Positions 1 through 10,500 of a stretch of DNA of 33,704 bases are shown piece by piece; position 1 is the first letter of the stretch; every line of letters begins with the position of its first letter. This stretch comes from Bacteroidia bacterium. GTDB lineage: Bacteria > Bacteroidota > Bacteroidia > Bacteroidales > Dysgonomonadaceae. A program made the translations under genes and the position numbers. The DNA lies in assembly GCA_030538215.1 (NCBI GenBank), contig JAUNUM010000028.1, forward strand, positions 1 through 33,704. The letters are read 5' to 3'. Below the pieces are notes generated by a model. That model worked only from the letters and a program-made list of their open reading frames with translations. It did not search any database and had not been told where the DNA came from.

Positions 1-1
1 T

Positions 2-1531
2 TATCTCTTTTTACTATTGAGCGTTTTATTCTTTTCGTGTAGTGAAATAGGCACAGTATCAGAATCCCCAAAACAAACTACTCTTGAAAAGGGAACACAG
101 AGCCGATCGGCAAATGCAGCCATAAATAATTTGGTTGATAAGTATGTAGAAAATCAAAAAGAAACATTGTATTTAATAGAATCATTTATTACAAATGATG
201 GGGTTAGGGCAAGTTTAAAAAACGGAGAAACCGTTGCCGAAATAAGCCCCATTGAAATTGAATTTTTATCTTTAGATATAACAGACAACGAAACCCAACT
301 TGGACGGAGCATGCTGGATATGTCCACTGAAGAAATCAATGATTTTATAACTGCCTATATGGAAGACCAGAAAAGGGATTTGGTTAAAAAATTAAACGAA
401 AACCCCGAGTTTATGACCTATTTCTTAGAAGACAGTTATATTCAAGAAGAGACATTGAATCAAATTAAACAGAAAAATCAAACAATACCTACAACAAGAG
501 CATCCGGCAGTAATGCTTCCTCAAAAATATCGTATGAAGATTTTTGTGAAATCTTTTATTCGGTAAATCTTGGTGCGGGTGTTGCCGACAGAAACCATAA
601 CGGTTCAGAAACTTCTCCTTATCTTCCGCCAATTGATGAGATATATCCCGGTACGCCTTATCCGCCCGAAGGGTTCCCTATTCCTCCAAAAACACCGGAT
701 AATCCGGTACCTCCTCAAAACCCGCCCTTACCTCCAACTCCTCCTACACCGCCGAGTCCTTTAACTCCTCCAAATCCGGCAAAGATAAACATGGATACTG
801 GCAATTGGTATATACTCTCAGCGGATCAACTGTCGGCAAAAGATAAAGCCGCACTTCCTGAGGGAACCACTATCAAGAATAATTTGATACAAGGCATAAA
901 GGATGCCGATACTAAAGTAGGAGACATTTTGGTAACAATACCAAACCGAACGGGAAATAAATTTCATAATGCCGCCGTTAATTGGGTTGTTCCCATCCTA
1001 TTTCCGGTAACAGGTGGGATAATGAAGATTTTCAATCCATTCAATAGAAATTATATGGTTGGTCATTGCGGCATTGTTGATTTTGATTATAAAAGTGTTG
1101 CCACAGAGGATGATATTCTTCGAGGGAGAACGATTGAAGCATGGAAAAATGATGAGTATAAAGTGATAAATAGAGAAGTCAGAAACTGGTCAAATGCAGG
1201 CCTGATGTATGTGATGGGAATAAAAGATTGGAAGATAAAATGGAGATGGCGTGGATTTCGATCCGGATTCTACAAAGAGTCCAAGCATATAAATCCCGAA
1301 AGATTGGCGATAAAGGCACGAGAATATATTGGCGTTAAGTATGCCGGAGGCGGATACTTGCTTATTTCAAAATGGGCTGCCCCCCGCAGATTTCAATGCG
1401 CTTCGCTCGTTTGGTATTGCGCAAAAAAAGAGTACGGCATCCGCTTAGCTCCTTGGTATAGCCCCACGGTAACGCCGGGCAATATTTTTTCCAGCAGCCA
1501 CACCTATATCAAAAAAACCATTTACAATTAA
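2..1531 (+). CDS. Lipoprotein with permuted NlpC/P60 (YiiX-like) cysteine hydrolase domain, 5'-partial
   Basis: The reading frame is open to the left edge. Its first codons encode a hydrophobic stretch ending in a lipobox (LFFS-C), so the signal peptide and true start lie upstream of the window; the TTG at 17 is only the first possible in-window start. About 200 residues with helical, charged character follow. Then comes a proline-rich linker (about 620-780, many PP and PPTPP motifs), and then a C-terminal enzyme-like domain. In that domain a His in a GHCGIV motif (codon 1064-1066) precedes a Cys in an FQCASLVWY motif (codon 1397-1399). His before Cys is the order of circularly permuted NlpC/P60 (YiiX/YebB-like) hydrolases, which cleave amide or ester bonds in peptidoglycan or lipids. 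The substrate is not evident. The stop lies 12 nt before the first of three paralogous lipoproteins, suggesting an operon. The fold call is motif-based. Confidence 0.72.
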   Translation, partial: YLFLLLSVLFFSCSEIGTVSESPKQTTLEKGTQSRSANAAINNLVDKYVENQKETLYLIESFITNDGVRASLKNGETVAEISPIEIEFLSLDITDNETQLGRSMLDMSTEEINDFITAYMEDQKRDLVKKLNENPEFMTYFLEDSYIQEETLNQIKQKNQTIPTTRASGSNASSKISYEDFCEIFYSVNLGAGVADRNHNGSETSPYLPPIDEIYPGTPYPPEGFPIPPKTPDNPVPPQNPPLPPTPPTPPSPLTPPNPAKINMDTGNWYILSADQLSAKDKAALPEGTTIKNNLIQGIKDADTKVGDILVTIPNRTGNKFHNAAVNWVVPILFPVTGGIMKIFNPFNRNYMVGHCGIVDFDYKSVATEDDILRGRTIEAWKNDEYKVINREVRNWSNAGLMYVMGIKDWKIKWRWRGFRSGFYKESKHINPERLAIKAREYIGVKYAGGGYLLISKWAAPRRFQCASLVWYCAKKEYGIRLAPWYSPTVTPGNIFSSSHTYIKKTIYN

Positions 1532-1543
1532 ACTCCCACAATT

Positions 1544-1978
1544 ATGAAACACATTATGCACACCCTGCTCGTAGCGTTTGTAATAGTAGGTTTTTCGGCT
1601 TGTTCCGACAAAAGCATTATTCGTGATTTTCAGAAAAACGCAAGAGACAAACAGTTAATCGGAATATGGACGGACAATTCCTATGGCAAACCCTACACTT
1701 CATTTAGACAGTATCATGCCAACGGCGAGCTATGGATATGTTTCGATCCCGTTTACAACAAAGAGGGCAAGATAGAGAAATTTAAAGAAGTTAAGAAATG
1801 TTGTTACTATTATACTGTTGCTGATACATTATTTGTTTATGTGAAGCCTACCCTTATCACAAGTGGTGGAATAACTAGATATTTATACGAAATAAAAAAT
1901 AATGAGCTGTCCACACGTGAAGATATCTCTAGTCTTGGGTTCACTACTAACAAAAGAATCTATTTAAAAGTTGAATAA
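1544..1978 (+). CDS. Small lipoprotein, tandem paralogue 1 of 3
   Basis: A 144-aa protein with a signal peptide and lipobox (VGFSAC, Cys about residue 20), so probably lipid-anchored in the periplasm or outer membrane. The mature part has a Trp-containing IGIWTDNSYG motif, an HANGELW motif and alternating beta-type strands, reminiscent of small lipocalin-like beta-barrels; that is an impression of pattern, not a family match. It starts 12 nt after the hydrolase gene and heads a triplication with the genes at 2195 and 2853. It is the most divergent copy: one codon is missing in the signal peptide and the C-terminal third differs strongly. Function is unknown. An inhibitor or partner of the neighbouring hydrolase is conceivable from context only. 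Confidence 0.8.
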   Translation: MKHIMHTLLVAFVIVGFSACSDKSIIRDFQKNARDKQLIGIWTDNSYGKPYTSFRQYHANGELWICFDPVYNKEGKIEKFKEVKKCCYYYTVADTLFVYVKPTLITSGGITRYLYEIKNNELSTREDISSLGFTTNKRIYLKVE

Positions 1979-2194
1979 ACAGATTATTATCGGCGTAAAT
2001 TTGCAGTTTGTACCCAAACAAAAGCAGTTTGAAACTGCCTGTTATTATGCGTCTAAAGCTTGTCCGACTATTGACGGATTACACTATCGCTAAATTTGAA
2101 CAAAGCGGGGGATAAGTTTGTCCAAATGAATAACTATCTCTGCAACAGTCTGTTCTGCAAAAGGCATTACTTAATATTATAAATTTAGACAATT
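1979..2194 (+). repeat. Conserved spacer, copy 1, between tandem lipoprotein genes
   Basis: This 216-nt spacer recurs almost unchanged at 2636-2852, with only about five differences including a single A indel. It contains a perfect palindrome, GCAGTTT-G-AAACTGC, at 2024-2038, preceded by another copy of GCAGTTTG. No gene is apparent. It probably carries a promoter or leader for the next lipoprotein gene, and it belongs to the 651-658-bp tandem duplication unit. Confidence 0.8.
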
Positions 2195-2635
2195 ATGAAG
2201 CATCTTATACACACCCTCCTGCTCGTAGCGTTTGTAATAGTAGGTTTTTCGGCTTGTTCCGACAAAAGCATTATTCGCGATTTTCAGAAAAATGCAAGAG
2301 ACAAACAAATCATTGGCCTATGGACGAACAATTCTTATGGCAAACCCCATACTTCATTCAGACAGTATCATGCCAACGGCGAGCTGTGGACATGTTTCGA
2401 TCCCGTTTACAACAAGGAGGGCAAGATAGAGAGATTTAAAACCGTCAGAAAATCGGCATACTATTATACACATGGTGACACATTGTTTATTTACAGCCCG
2501 CCTACTCTCATCACAAGAGGAGAAATAACGAAATATTTATATAAAATAGATAAGGATGTATTATCCCTTTGGGGATATATACCTACTCTAGGGTTTTCTA
2601 AAGAGGTGGACAGAACCTATTTGAAAGTTGAGTAA
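2195..2635 (+). CDS. Small lipoprotein, tandem paralogue 2 of 3
   Basis: A 146-aa paralogue of the flanking genes. The signal peptide, lipobox (VGFSAC) and first 75 or so residues are nearly identical to the third copy and very close to the first. The last 35 or so residues have changed (a WGYIPTLGFSKEVD segment replaces the TREGIPSIGF type). Both flanking spacers are near-identical, so this is the middle unit of a recent tandem triplication. It is predicted to be periplasmic and lipid-anchored. No known family or function can be assigned from the sequence. Confidence 0.8.
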   Translation: MKHLIHTLLLVAFVIVGFSACSDKSIIRDFQKNARDKQIIGLWTNNSYGKPHTSFRQYHANGELWTCFDPVYNKEGKIERFKTVRKSAYYYTHGDTLFIYSPPTLITRGEITKYLYKIDKDVLSLWGYIPTLGFSKEVDRTYLKVE

Positions 2636-2852
2636 ACAGATTATTATCGGCGTAAATTTGCAGTTTGTACCCAAAACAAAAGCAGTTTGAAACTGCCTGT
2701 TATTATGCGTCCAAAGCTTGTCTGACTATTGACGGATTACGCTATCGCTAAATTTGAACAAAGCGGGGGATAAGTTTGTCCAAATAAATAACTATCTCTG
2801 CAACAGTCTGTTCTGCAAAAGGCATTACTTAATATTATAAATTTAGACAATT
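2636..2852 (+). repeat. Conserved spacer, copy 2, between tandem lipoprotein genes
   Basis: A second copy of the spacer at 1979-2194, again with the GCAGTTT-G-AAACTGC palindrome (2682-2696) and the same approach to the next ATG. After the third gene the spacer is absent, so the duplication breakpoints lie near the start codons. Confidence 0.8.
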
Positions 2853-3290
2853 ATGAAGCATCTTATACACACCCTCCTGCTCGTAGCGTTTGTAATAGTA
2901 GGTTTTTCGGCTTGTTCCGACAAAAGCATTATTCGCGATTTTCAGAAAAACGCAAGAGATAAACAAATCATTGGTCTATGGACAGACAACTCCTATGGTA
3001 AACCCTACACTTCATTTAAACAGTATCATACCAGCGGCGAGCTATGGATATGTTTCGATCCCGTTTACAACAAGGAGGGCAAGATAGAGAAATTTAAAAC
3101 CGTCAGAAAATCGGCATACTATTATACACACGGTGACACATTGCTTATCTACAGCTCGCCTACTCTCATCACAAGAGGGGAAATAACGAAGTATTTATAT
3201 AAAATAGAAAAGAATGTGTTATCCACCCGTGAGGGTATTCCTTCCATAGGATTTACTTCCAACCAAAGAACGTATTTAAGAGTGGAGTAG
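2853..3290 (+). CDS. Small lipoprotein, tandem paralogue 3 of 3
   Basis: A 145-aa lipoprotein with the same signal peptide and lipobox as the two genes before it, sharing the GLWTDNSYGKPYTSF, GELWICFDPVYNKEGK and THGDTL segments. Its C-terminus (REGIPSIGFTSNQRTYLRVE type) resembles that of copy 1 more than copy 2, so ends and bodies have been reshuffled or have diverged independently. It is the last gene of the plus-strand group. Beyond its stop the repeated spacer is replaced by unrelated sequence and a gltX fragment on the other strand. Confidence 0.8.
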   Translation: MKHLIHTLLLVAFVIVGFSACSDKSIIRDFQKNARDKQIIGLWTDNSYGKPYTSFKQYHTSGELWICFDPVYNKEGKIEKFKTVRKSAYYYTHGDTLLIYSSPTLITRGEITKYLYKIEKNVLSTREGIPSIGFTSNQRTYLRVE

Positions 3291-3657
<367 letters not shown>

Positions 3658-3746
3658 TATCTTTTTAACATAAGTGTTTATGAATATCTCTATTAAAAGC
3701 TAAAATACTTTCAATAATATCTCATTTAAAATTTAAACTGATATTT

Positions 3747-5030
3747 TCACTTATTATATGGATCTTTCACCTCTGAACGATACAATACAAATGTATTATT
3801 TGAATCAGCATCGTCCGTTAATTTAATCCATTTGGGAGTTTTCACGTTATCAGCCGTGAGGGTGAATGTTTTTGGCGCGGAAAATGCAATTGGCTGGAGA
3901 TAGTTTCCAAAACCGGCATTATTGAAATACCACACTCCATTACCACTACCTGATTTTAAAAACTCATAAGTTATTTTATTGGAGTCTTTCAATGTAAACT
4001 TATAATACAGCGTCCCAGAATATCCGCCTGAATTAAAAGCAAAGCCATACTTACCCTCTCCATCTTTTCCAAGCATAGCTAATTCTAATATTTCTTCGGC
4101 AGCTGTTGGATTTTTTCTTACTTCATCCCAAGCCTTTTTGGCTACTTCTCCCAATCCACTGTAGGCAAAGTACCAATTCCCTTTTGACAATTGCTCGTTT
4201 AGCGGCGGATAAATAAATGTTAACTTTATTTTGCCATCGGCTGTTGCCAAAGATTCTTTATCCTCTGCGAGTGTTAGTTCATTAAAAACTTGTCCTTGAA
4301 TTGTAGAAGGTTCATAAAATCGAATACCTTTAGTTGTTACGACATAAGGAAGACTCTTGGTTAGTAATTTACCATCTTCATTATAGGATACTATTAGTTG
4401 GCGCCTCCCCTTAGCACACTCAGTCTCTTTATTGTCAACGGTTAACACCATTTCAGGTGTCATGTCTATAATTTCACCGTTTGTTTGTATCTTATTCAAG
4501 AACTCATTCCATTTTACACCTGCTTGCAGCGGTGTCATAGTGATGACATTGGATGTCTTCCTTCCTTGCAAAACAATTTTTTCGTCAGAAGACTCCATAA
4601 TCAAGAACTCGTAATCTCCTTCAAATCCTTTTCCTACGGCTCCTACCTTATCTGAGTTTATGGGTGAGGAAAAGAAATGAAAGAAAGAGTTGTATGTATC
4701 AAAGCTAAGCAACACCCCCCCGCTATGCACTAATGAGTACAAACTTGTGGTTGTCTCGTTTTGATCGTAAGTATCTCCGGCTACTTTTACTTTTCCGTCT
4801 TTATCAAACTTCATTAGAAATGTGTAGCCCCCATAAGCTTGACTTTGAGACGGAAAATATTCCATTACCCATCCATTCTCGTTAGAGGTCAAAATTTCGA
4901 TATTTCTTTTTATGGATTTATCTACTCTTGTTGTAGCCGAGTCTTCAAATATACTCTCTTCTTGATGTGTGCAAGAAAATAATACACATGATATTGTCAG
5001 CAATAATAATATGTTTTTTATATTGTTCAT
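3747..5030 (-). CDS. DUF4302 lipoprotein, last gene of the SusCD operon
   Basis: A 427-aa protein with a signal peptide and lipobox Cys at residue 20 (LFSC). The N-terminal part (RNIEILTSNENGWVMEYFP, YGGYTFLMKFDKDGKV) is typical of the DUF4302 family, found almost only beside SusC/SusD pairs in Bacteroidota. No catalytic motif is visible and beta-rich sequence predominates. The likely role is as a surface-exposed or periplasmic accessory that binds the substrate of the locus. It lies 12 nt downstream of the metallohydrolase lipoprotein and is co-transcribed with it. The stop is followed by the hairpin at 3631-3657. Confidence 0.85.
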   Translation of the reverse strand: MNNIKNILLLLTISCVLFSCTHQEESIFEDSATTRVDKSIKRNIEILTSNENGWVMEYFPSQSQAYGGYTFLMKFDKDGKVKVAGDTYDQNETTTSLYSLVHSGGVLLSFDTYNSFFHFFSSPINSDKVGAVGKGFEGDYEFLIMESSDEKIVLQGRKTSNVITMTPLQAGVKWNEFLNKIQTNGEIIDMTPEMVLTVDNKETECAKGRRQLIVSYNEDGKLLTKSLPYVVTTKGIRFYEPSTIQGQVFNELTLAEDKESLATADGKIKLTFIYPPLNEQLSKGNWYFAYSGLGEVAKKAWDEVRKNPTAAEEILELAMLGKDGEGKYGFAFNSGGYSGTLYYKFTLKDSNKITYEFLKSGSGNGVWYFNNAGFGNYLQPIAFSAPKTFTLTADNVKTPKWIKLTDDADSNNTFVLYRSEVKDPYNK

Positions 5031-5042
5031 AAGTCCGAAATT

Positions 5043-5912
5043 TTATTTGAGTGTTGTTAAATCAATAGTTGAAACTTCAGATGATCTACGCAGAATAATA
5101 TCGCGTAATTTGTCGATATCTATATCCCAAGATGTTTTCAGATAATTTCTTACTATGCCCATTTTTTTGTCGATAATTGGTTTTCCGGTACTTCCGGCAA
5201 CAGCCATCCTGTTGTTCCATTGTGTTGCCGAACTGGTAACATAAATGGAAATTAGTTCTACAAAGTCTTCTTGAGTTTCGCTACTTCCGTACCTAGTGAC
5301 GAATCCTATTTTCAAGGCATCTGCATCACTTAGATTAATCCAGTCACTTGAAGTGTATTTCTCGGCCGAAATAAGATTAAACTCAACCGGATACTCCTTT
5401 GTTTGGTGCAGAATGTGGGCAAACTCATGATGCATAGTATGAAAGAAAGTTTTATTCAATTCATTAATATCCAAGTCATTCATGTTTAGCGTATTGACGT
5501 CATACAGAGTAACCTTTAGCCCGCCTTCAGCTGTGCCAACCACTCTGGAGCCACTATTCGGATTATAGGCGGAGGAGCCAACCAAGTGTATTATACGAGG
5601 AGAATAAGCCCGAATAAAAGTTTTGCCCAATAACTCCTCATACGATTCAAACCATAAGAATTTTGCCAATTTTGCCATAGCTATCGATTTGTTATAGTCG
5701 GCTGGTGTAAGGTTGTATTGCATTTGCGACTCCTTATCTTCTAATCTGTATTTGAGCTCAACGTTATATGTTTCAACATAATTCTTCAGAAGCCATTGAT
5801 CAAAATCGCTTCTTTCAACTTTTTGATCAAAAATACTTTTGGGATTGAGTTCATCTTCGGCACAAGCTCCTAAAAATAAGAGCGCGAATAATAATATATG
5901 TATCTTCTTCAT
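5043..5912 (-). CDS. Substrate import-associated zinc metallohydrolase lipoprotein (HExxH)
   Basis: A 289-aa lipoprotein (lipobox LGAC, Cys 17). The zinc-binding motif HEFAH is at residues 162-166, and a Glu near 219 (DFVELISIY) is a plausible third ligand, as in gluzincins. It matches my recollection of the family of HExxH lipoproteins encoded next to TonB-dependent SusC-type transporters (described as substrate import-associated zinc metallohydrolases). It probably cleaves a protein, peptide or glycopeptide at the cell surface before import by the adjacent SusCD pair. It sits 15 nt downstream of susD and 12 nt upstream of the DUF4302 gene. The actual substrate is unknown. Confidence 0.87.
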   Translation of the reverse strand: MKKIHILLFALLFLGACAEDELNPKSIFDQKVERSDFDQWLLKNYVETYNVELKYRLEDKESQMQYNLTPADYNKSIAMAKLAKFLWFESYEELLGKTFIRAYSPRIIHLVGSSAYNPNSGSRVVGTAEGGLKVTLYDVNTLNMNDLDINELNKTFFHTMHHEFAHILHQTKEYPVEFNLISAEKYTSSDWINLSDADALKIGFVTRYGSSETQEDFVELISIYVTSSATQWNNRMAVAGSTGKPIIDKKMGIVRNYLKTSWDIDIDKLRDIILRRSSEVSTIDLTTLK

Positions 5913-5927
5913 AATTTTTTCTTTTTA

Positions 5928-7496
5928 TTATTGATGAGGATTTGCAGGCAGTCCTGCACTTATAACTTCTAGAGGGAGTTGAAGTGCACGACGCGGGTCG
6001 TCCAGTAAAAGCACGTCGTCTTCTTTTCCTTCGTGATTGTGAGCAATTTCAATACCGTAACGTTTTATATCGAACCAACGCAAGCCACTGCGTATTGTTT
6101 CTAACCGGCGAAAATGCAGTACGCAATGAATAAAGTTTTCTTGATCGCCTTCTGCTACTTTAAATCCCAGAGGGTTTAGCTTGTACTTTATTGTTCGCTG
6201 GTTATCAGCTGTTATTTTTATAGGTTTATAGTCTATTGACGAGAAAAAAGTATTAATTCTATCCTTAGTAAGGGTGGGCACTCCTGTCTTGCATTTGCTG
6301 TTTTGCCAAAGGTTGAGGTCGCTGGCAGCCTTGTCGTATTCGCCTTTCATGGCATACGCTTCGGCTCGACACAGGATGGTTTCATCAGCCGTAAACGCTA
6401 CCCACACGGTGTGAGGGTATCCTATTCCTGCAGCTTTATCGGTGTACTCCCAAAACTCGTCGAAGTTAGGAAAGCGTACTTGCTCATTCACACCGTAGAG
6501 TTTTGAAATAAGGAGACCGCTGGAACCGCTTGTTCCCCAAGGACCCATAGCCCAATAGGTTTCATTTGCTGTTATAACTCTATTGTGAGCATATCTGCGC
6601 CCGTAAGAATTTGCGGATATACGTCCCCATACAGAATAGGCAGGAAGGATAAGAAAGTTGGCCGGTTCGCTATCTTGTACGTATTTGTTTTGTATATCGT
6701 CTGCTCCTAAAGGTGCATAGAGTTGCATGTTTCGCAAAAGAGATGCGGGATTCTCTCCCAAAGCTATGCTTGCATATTCAATTACTTTATCATACTTCAA
6801 GTAATAGAGATTGAAGCGTGCGGCAAAAGCATAAGCTGCTTTACGGTTGAAATGATATTTGGGTACGGAATAAATATTATCGTCAATTAAAGGCAATGCC
6901 TCTTCAATGTCTTTATTTATTTTTTCGTAGGCTTGTGCTACGGCACCTCTTCCATATTTTACTACCGGCACTGTTTCCGGTTCTTCGGAATAGGGGATCC
7001 CCATATCTTGTGCCGATGTTTGCGGGTTATAATGTAAAGAAAAAACATTTAACAATGTAAAGTGGTTGAATGCTCTTGTGATGAGCGCTTCGCCTCGCTG
7101 GGCTTTCAACTCGTCGGGATTACCCATTTCCTCTATTGCCGACAATGCCTGATTGGCCGATGCAATAGCTTTATAGTACCCGTCCCATATACTTTTAGGG
7201 CAATCACCTCGCTGTTCGGTAATTTGCCTCCAAAAGTATGCTTCTTCTTGTTCTTTATAATCTACTCTGAAGTTGGACCCGTTGTCCATCACGTTATCTG
7301 TGGACATTTCGGTCATCATTGCCGGATTGTAGTTTGAATAGGCTGATACCAGCAGCGATGTAATTTTCTCTTTGGTATCTACTTCGGCTCTATTGTCGGG
7401 TGCGGTATCTAAGAACTCTTCGCAAGATATAGCCAAAACGCTGATAAGCACTAATCCAACAATTTTCAAATATGTATTTATATTTATTTTCTTCAT
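5928..7496 (-). CDS. SusD/RagB-family outer-membrane lipoprotein
   Basis: A 522-aa surface lipoprotein (lipobox ending ISC at about residue 25, then EEFLDTAP, the hallmark start of mature SusD proteins). SusD proteins form the lid over the SusC barrel and capture ligand. The N-terminal helical TPR-like half includes ITRAFNHFTLLNVFSLHY and RKAAYAFAARFNLYYLKYDK. The C-terminus has the usual ending with DDPRRALQLPLEVISAG. Length is normal. It lies 18 nt downstream of susC. Pairing with a metallohydrolase rather than glycosidases argues for a peptide-type ligand over a polysaccharide. Confidence 0.93.
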   Translation of the reverse strand: MKKININTYLKIVGLVLISVLAISCEEFLDTAPDNRAEVDTKEKITSLLVSAYSNYNPAMMTEMSTDNVMDNGSNFRVDYKEQEEAYFWRQITEQRGDCPKSIWDGYYKAIASANQALSAIEEMGNPDELKAQRGEALITRAFNHFTLLNVFSLHYNPQTSAQDMGIPYSEEPETVPVVKYGRGAVAQAYEKINKDIEEALPLIDDNIYSVPKYHFNRKAAYAFAARFNLYYLKYDKVIEYASIALGENPASLLRNMQLYAPLGADDIQNKYVQDSEPANFLILPAYSVWGRISANSYGRRYAHNRVITANETYWAMGPWGTSGSSGLLISKLYGVNEQVRFPNFDEFWEYTDKAAGIGYPHTVWVAFTADETILCRAEAYAMKGEYDKAASDLNLWQNSKCKTGVPTLTKDRINTFFSSIDYKPIKITADNQRTIKYKLNPLGFKVAEGDQENFIHCVLHFRRLETIRSGLRWFDIKRYGIEIAHNHEGKEDDVLLLDDPRRALQLPLEVISAGLPANPHQ

Positions 7497-7514
7497 AATT
7501 CTGATGATTATTTA

Positions 7515-10500
7515 TTAAATTCCTAATCGTAATGTAAGTGTAAATTGTCTGGGAATTGGGGCTGCTACTCCTCCGGTATTAAAAAACTCGGGGTCTTGTC
7601 CGTTCAATTTCTTATCAGCATAGATAAGAAACAGATTGGTGGCCTGCAGTTTCAATGATACATTACTCATTCTTAGTGATTCGGCAACGCTTTTGGGAAA
7701 GTCGTAAGCTATGGATACTTCTTTCATCCGTATAAAGTCGCCTTTAGCAATTCGTGCCGAAGAGTAGTTGTATGCGTTGTAGGCATACGGAAGTCTAGAA
7801 TCCAACTGATGGTATCGCTTTGGAGCCAATATGGGTATGTTGGTCTTGTTTTCGTCGCCTGCTTCTGCCCATCGATTTTTAAATTCTCTTGGGGTGGCGT
7901 CAAGGTCTGAGTATCTGTAGCTAAATACAGGATCTAAGCGAACCACGTTTCCAAACGAGTAGGTCATAAAAACATTTAACTTCCAGTTTTTATAGGTGAA
8001 TATATTGCCGAAACTTCCGGTAATGGTTGGATCGGTAGCCCCTTCGTAAATTAGGTGGTCTTTTTTCACTCGTTCTTGAAAATTAATGTTACTGGTTGTT
8101 AAGTCGCCGTTTTCGTTTATGAAAGTAGGAAGTCCGTTTTCGTTCAATCCTTTAAAATCCATTGAGAAGAGTGAGCGTACGGGATATCCCTTCATGGTAA
8201 ATCCGGTTCCGGTAATCATATCCATTATTCGTTTATTATCATCCAGCTCGGTTACTTCATTTTTTGCATTAGAAAAAATGAAATCACTATTCCATTTAAA
8301 GTTTTTTGTTACGATGTTTTGGCTAGAAAGTGTGAATTCAAGTCCATGCGATTTCATAGATGCCACGTTGGCATATTTTGTAATTTGTCCGCCAACACCC
8401 ATGGTAGTAATGTGGCCTATTAAATCGTAATTATTTCGTTTATACCAATCAACAGCCAAATTAATTCGGTTGTTGATAAATCCTATATCTACTCCAACAT
8501 TCAGCTCTTGTTTCTTTTCGTAAGTGAGTTCGCTGTTTTCTAATTCTTTGATATATAATCCGGACTCTTTTACTCCTGCAAACGGGCGCCAAGGATTTGT
8601 ACTTTCTATTACTACACGAGAATTGGTAACATCACTCGGACCACGATCGGCCGTGAGAGAGTAAGATGCTTTTAACGTAAAGTTGGAGAGTGCGGGGCGA
8701 AGATTGTTGAAAAAACCTTCTTCATGCATATTCCATGCTCCAGATACGTTCCATGTGGGTAACCAACGTGCGGAGCGGCTTTTCCCTAACTTGTTCGACC
8801 CTTCATAGCGGATGGTTCCGTTTATGGTGTACCTGCCTTGATAAGAGTATGTGGCTGTTGAGAAAAAGGCAACTTGTCTGGCTCGTGTATCTTCTACGCT
8901 AAAGTATTTTCCATTTTCTTCGCTCATTTGTTTAAAAAAGCGGTAGTCGAAAGTTGGTAGCATTCCCATTGAATATTGAATACCTGCACCATTAAACCAT
9001 GTCTTTCTGCGGTCGAGTGCGTTTACTTCCATACCTCCAAATAGATTTACAATATGGCTTTCGTTAAAAACATTGTTGTAACTCAGCGATGCACGAAAGT
9101 CATAACTCTGCATGGTGTATTTGGTTTCTCTGTAGAATCCTCCATTGGGTAGCACTGAAATGGGAAGTGAGTTCACTTTGTCCGGGTCTGTATATAGCCA
9201 TGGGTTTGCATCGCGCATGGTGGCATCGTCCATTGCTCTGTAAGCATACGATTGATTGGAATAGTCGGTAACATGGTGACTTTGTGTAGAACTGGAGAAT
9301 TTATACGCGCCCAGTGCTGATGCTTCTAAATTTCGTAAAATTTTCCATTTCAACTCTCCCTGAAATCTAAGATCTACCACATTTAAATCGATATAATTAT
9401 TTTCCAATTCGTGCAAGATATTGAAAGGAGAGTAGTTTCTAATATAAAACTCATTAGCATCCAGCGTTCTGGATGTATTGAGCGCATAAGAATAGGGGTT
9501 GATATCGAAATCTCTTTTTACCGTACCGGTTACGGCATCTATGTCTTGTGCTAAAGCTCCAGGGGCTCGTTGTTTTCTGTATGCGGCGTTACCAATCAAA
9601 TTTAAACTGAGTTGTTTGCTAATATTGTATGTGGCGTTTGTGTTTGCCGTGTATCTGTTTACGGAGCTTTGTTTTGTCCATCCCGGATCTACCATGGCGC
9701 TTAACGATGTGTAATAGGATGCTTTTTCTGTTCCCGAAGTAAGGCTAATGGCATGGTTATGCGACACATTGTTGTTGAACAACGATTGGAACCAGTTGGT
9801 GTTGCGATATTCGGCCTCTTTCAAATAAGCTGCTCTTGCCTCGGGGGTATTGGGTAGTGTAAAATTTCCGGTTTGAGAATCGTATTGATTCATTAAATGG
9901 TACATTTTTCCATAGACTCCACTTTTATTGGCTCTGTAAGTTTCTGCAAAATTCAGGTATCCGGCACTTTCTAGTTCGCGATAAAAGTCCATTTGTTCTT
10001 GTGAGTTCATGATATTAAACTCTGCATAACTTGGAATCATGCGATACGTGTACTCTCCTGTGTAGCTGATGCGACTGCTTCCGGCTCTCCCTTTTTTAGT
10101 GGTAACCACAATTACTCCCGCCATTGCTCTTGCTCCGTATATTGAGGTTGCCGAACCGTCTTTAAGGATTTGAAAACTCTCAATATCGTCGGCATTAAGC
10201 CCGGCTATGGCAGAGCTGATGAGGGTGGTAGCATCGCCCGAAGAAAGAGCATCGGCGCTTACATCTGTAACATCTTCCATAATTACTCCGTCCACCACCC
10301 AAAGGGGTTTTGAACTTCCATAAATAGACGTTGCTCCACGCACACGAATTTTTGGTGCGGTACCAAATGTTCCCGATACGTTTTGTACCGAAACTCCTGC
10401 CGCACGTCCTTCGAGGGCTCTACTAATGTCGGGTAATCCGTCCAGTTTTGTATCTTCGGCGCTCAATTTTGTTGCGGCTCCGGTAAAGAGACGTTTGTCG

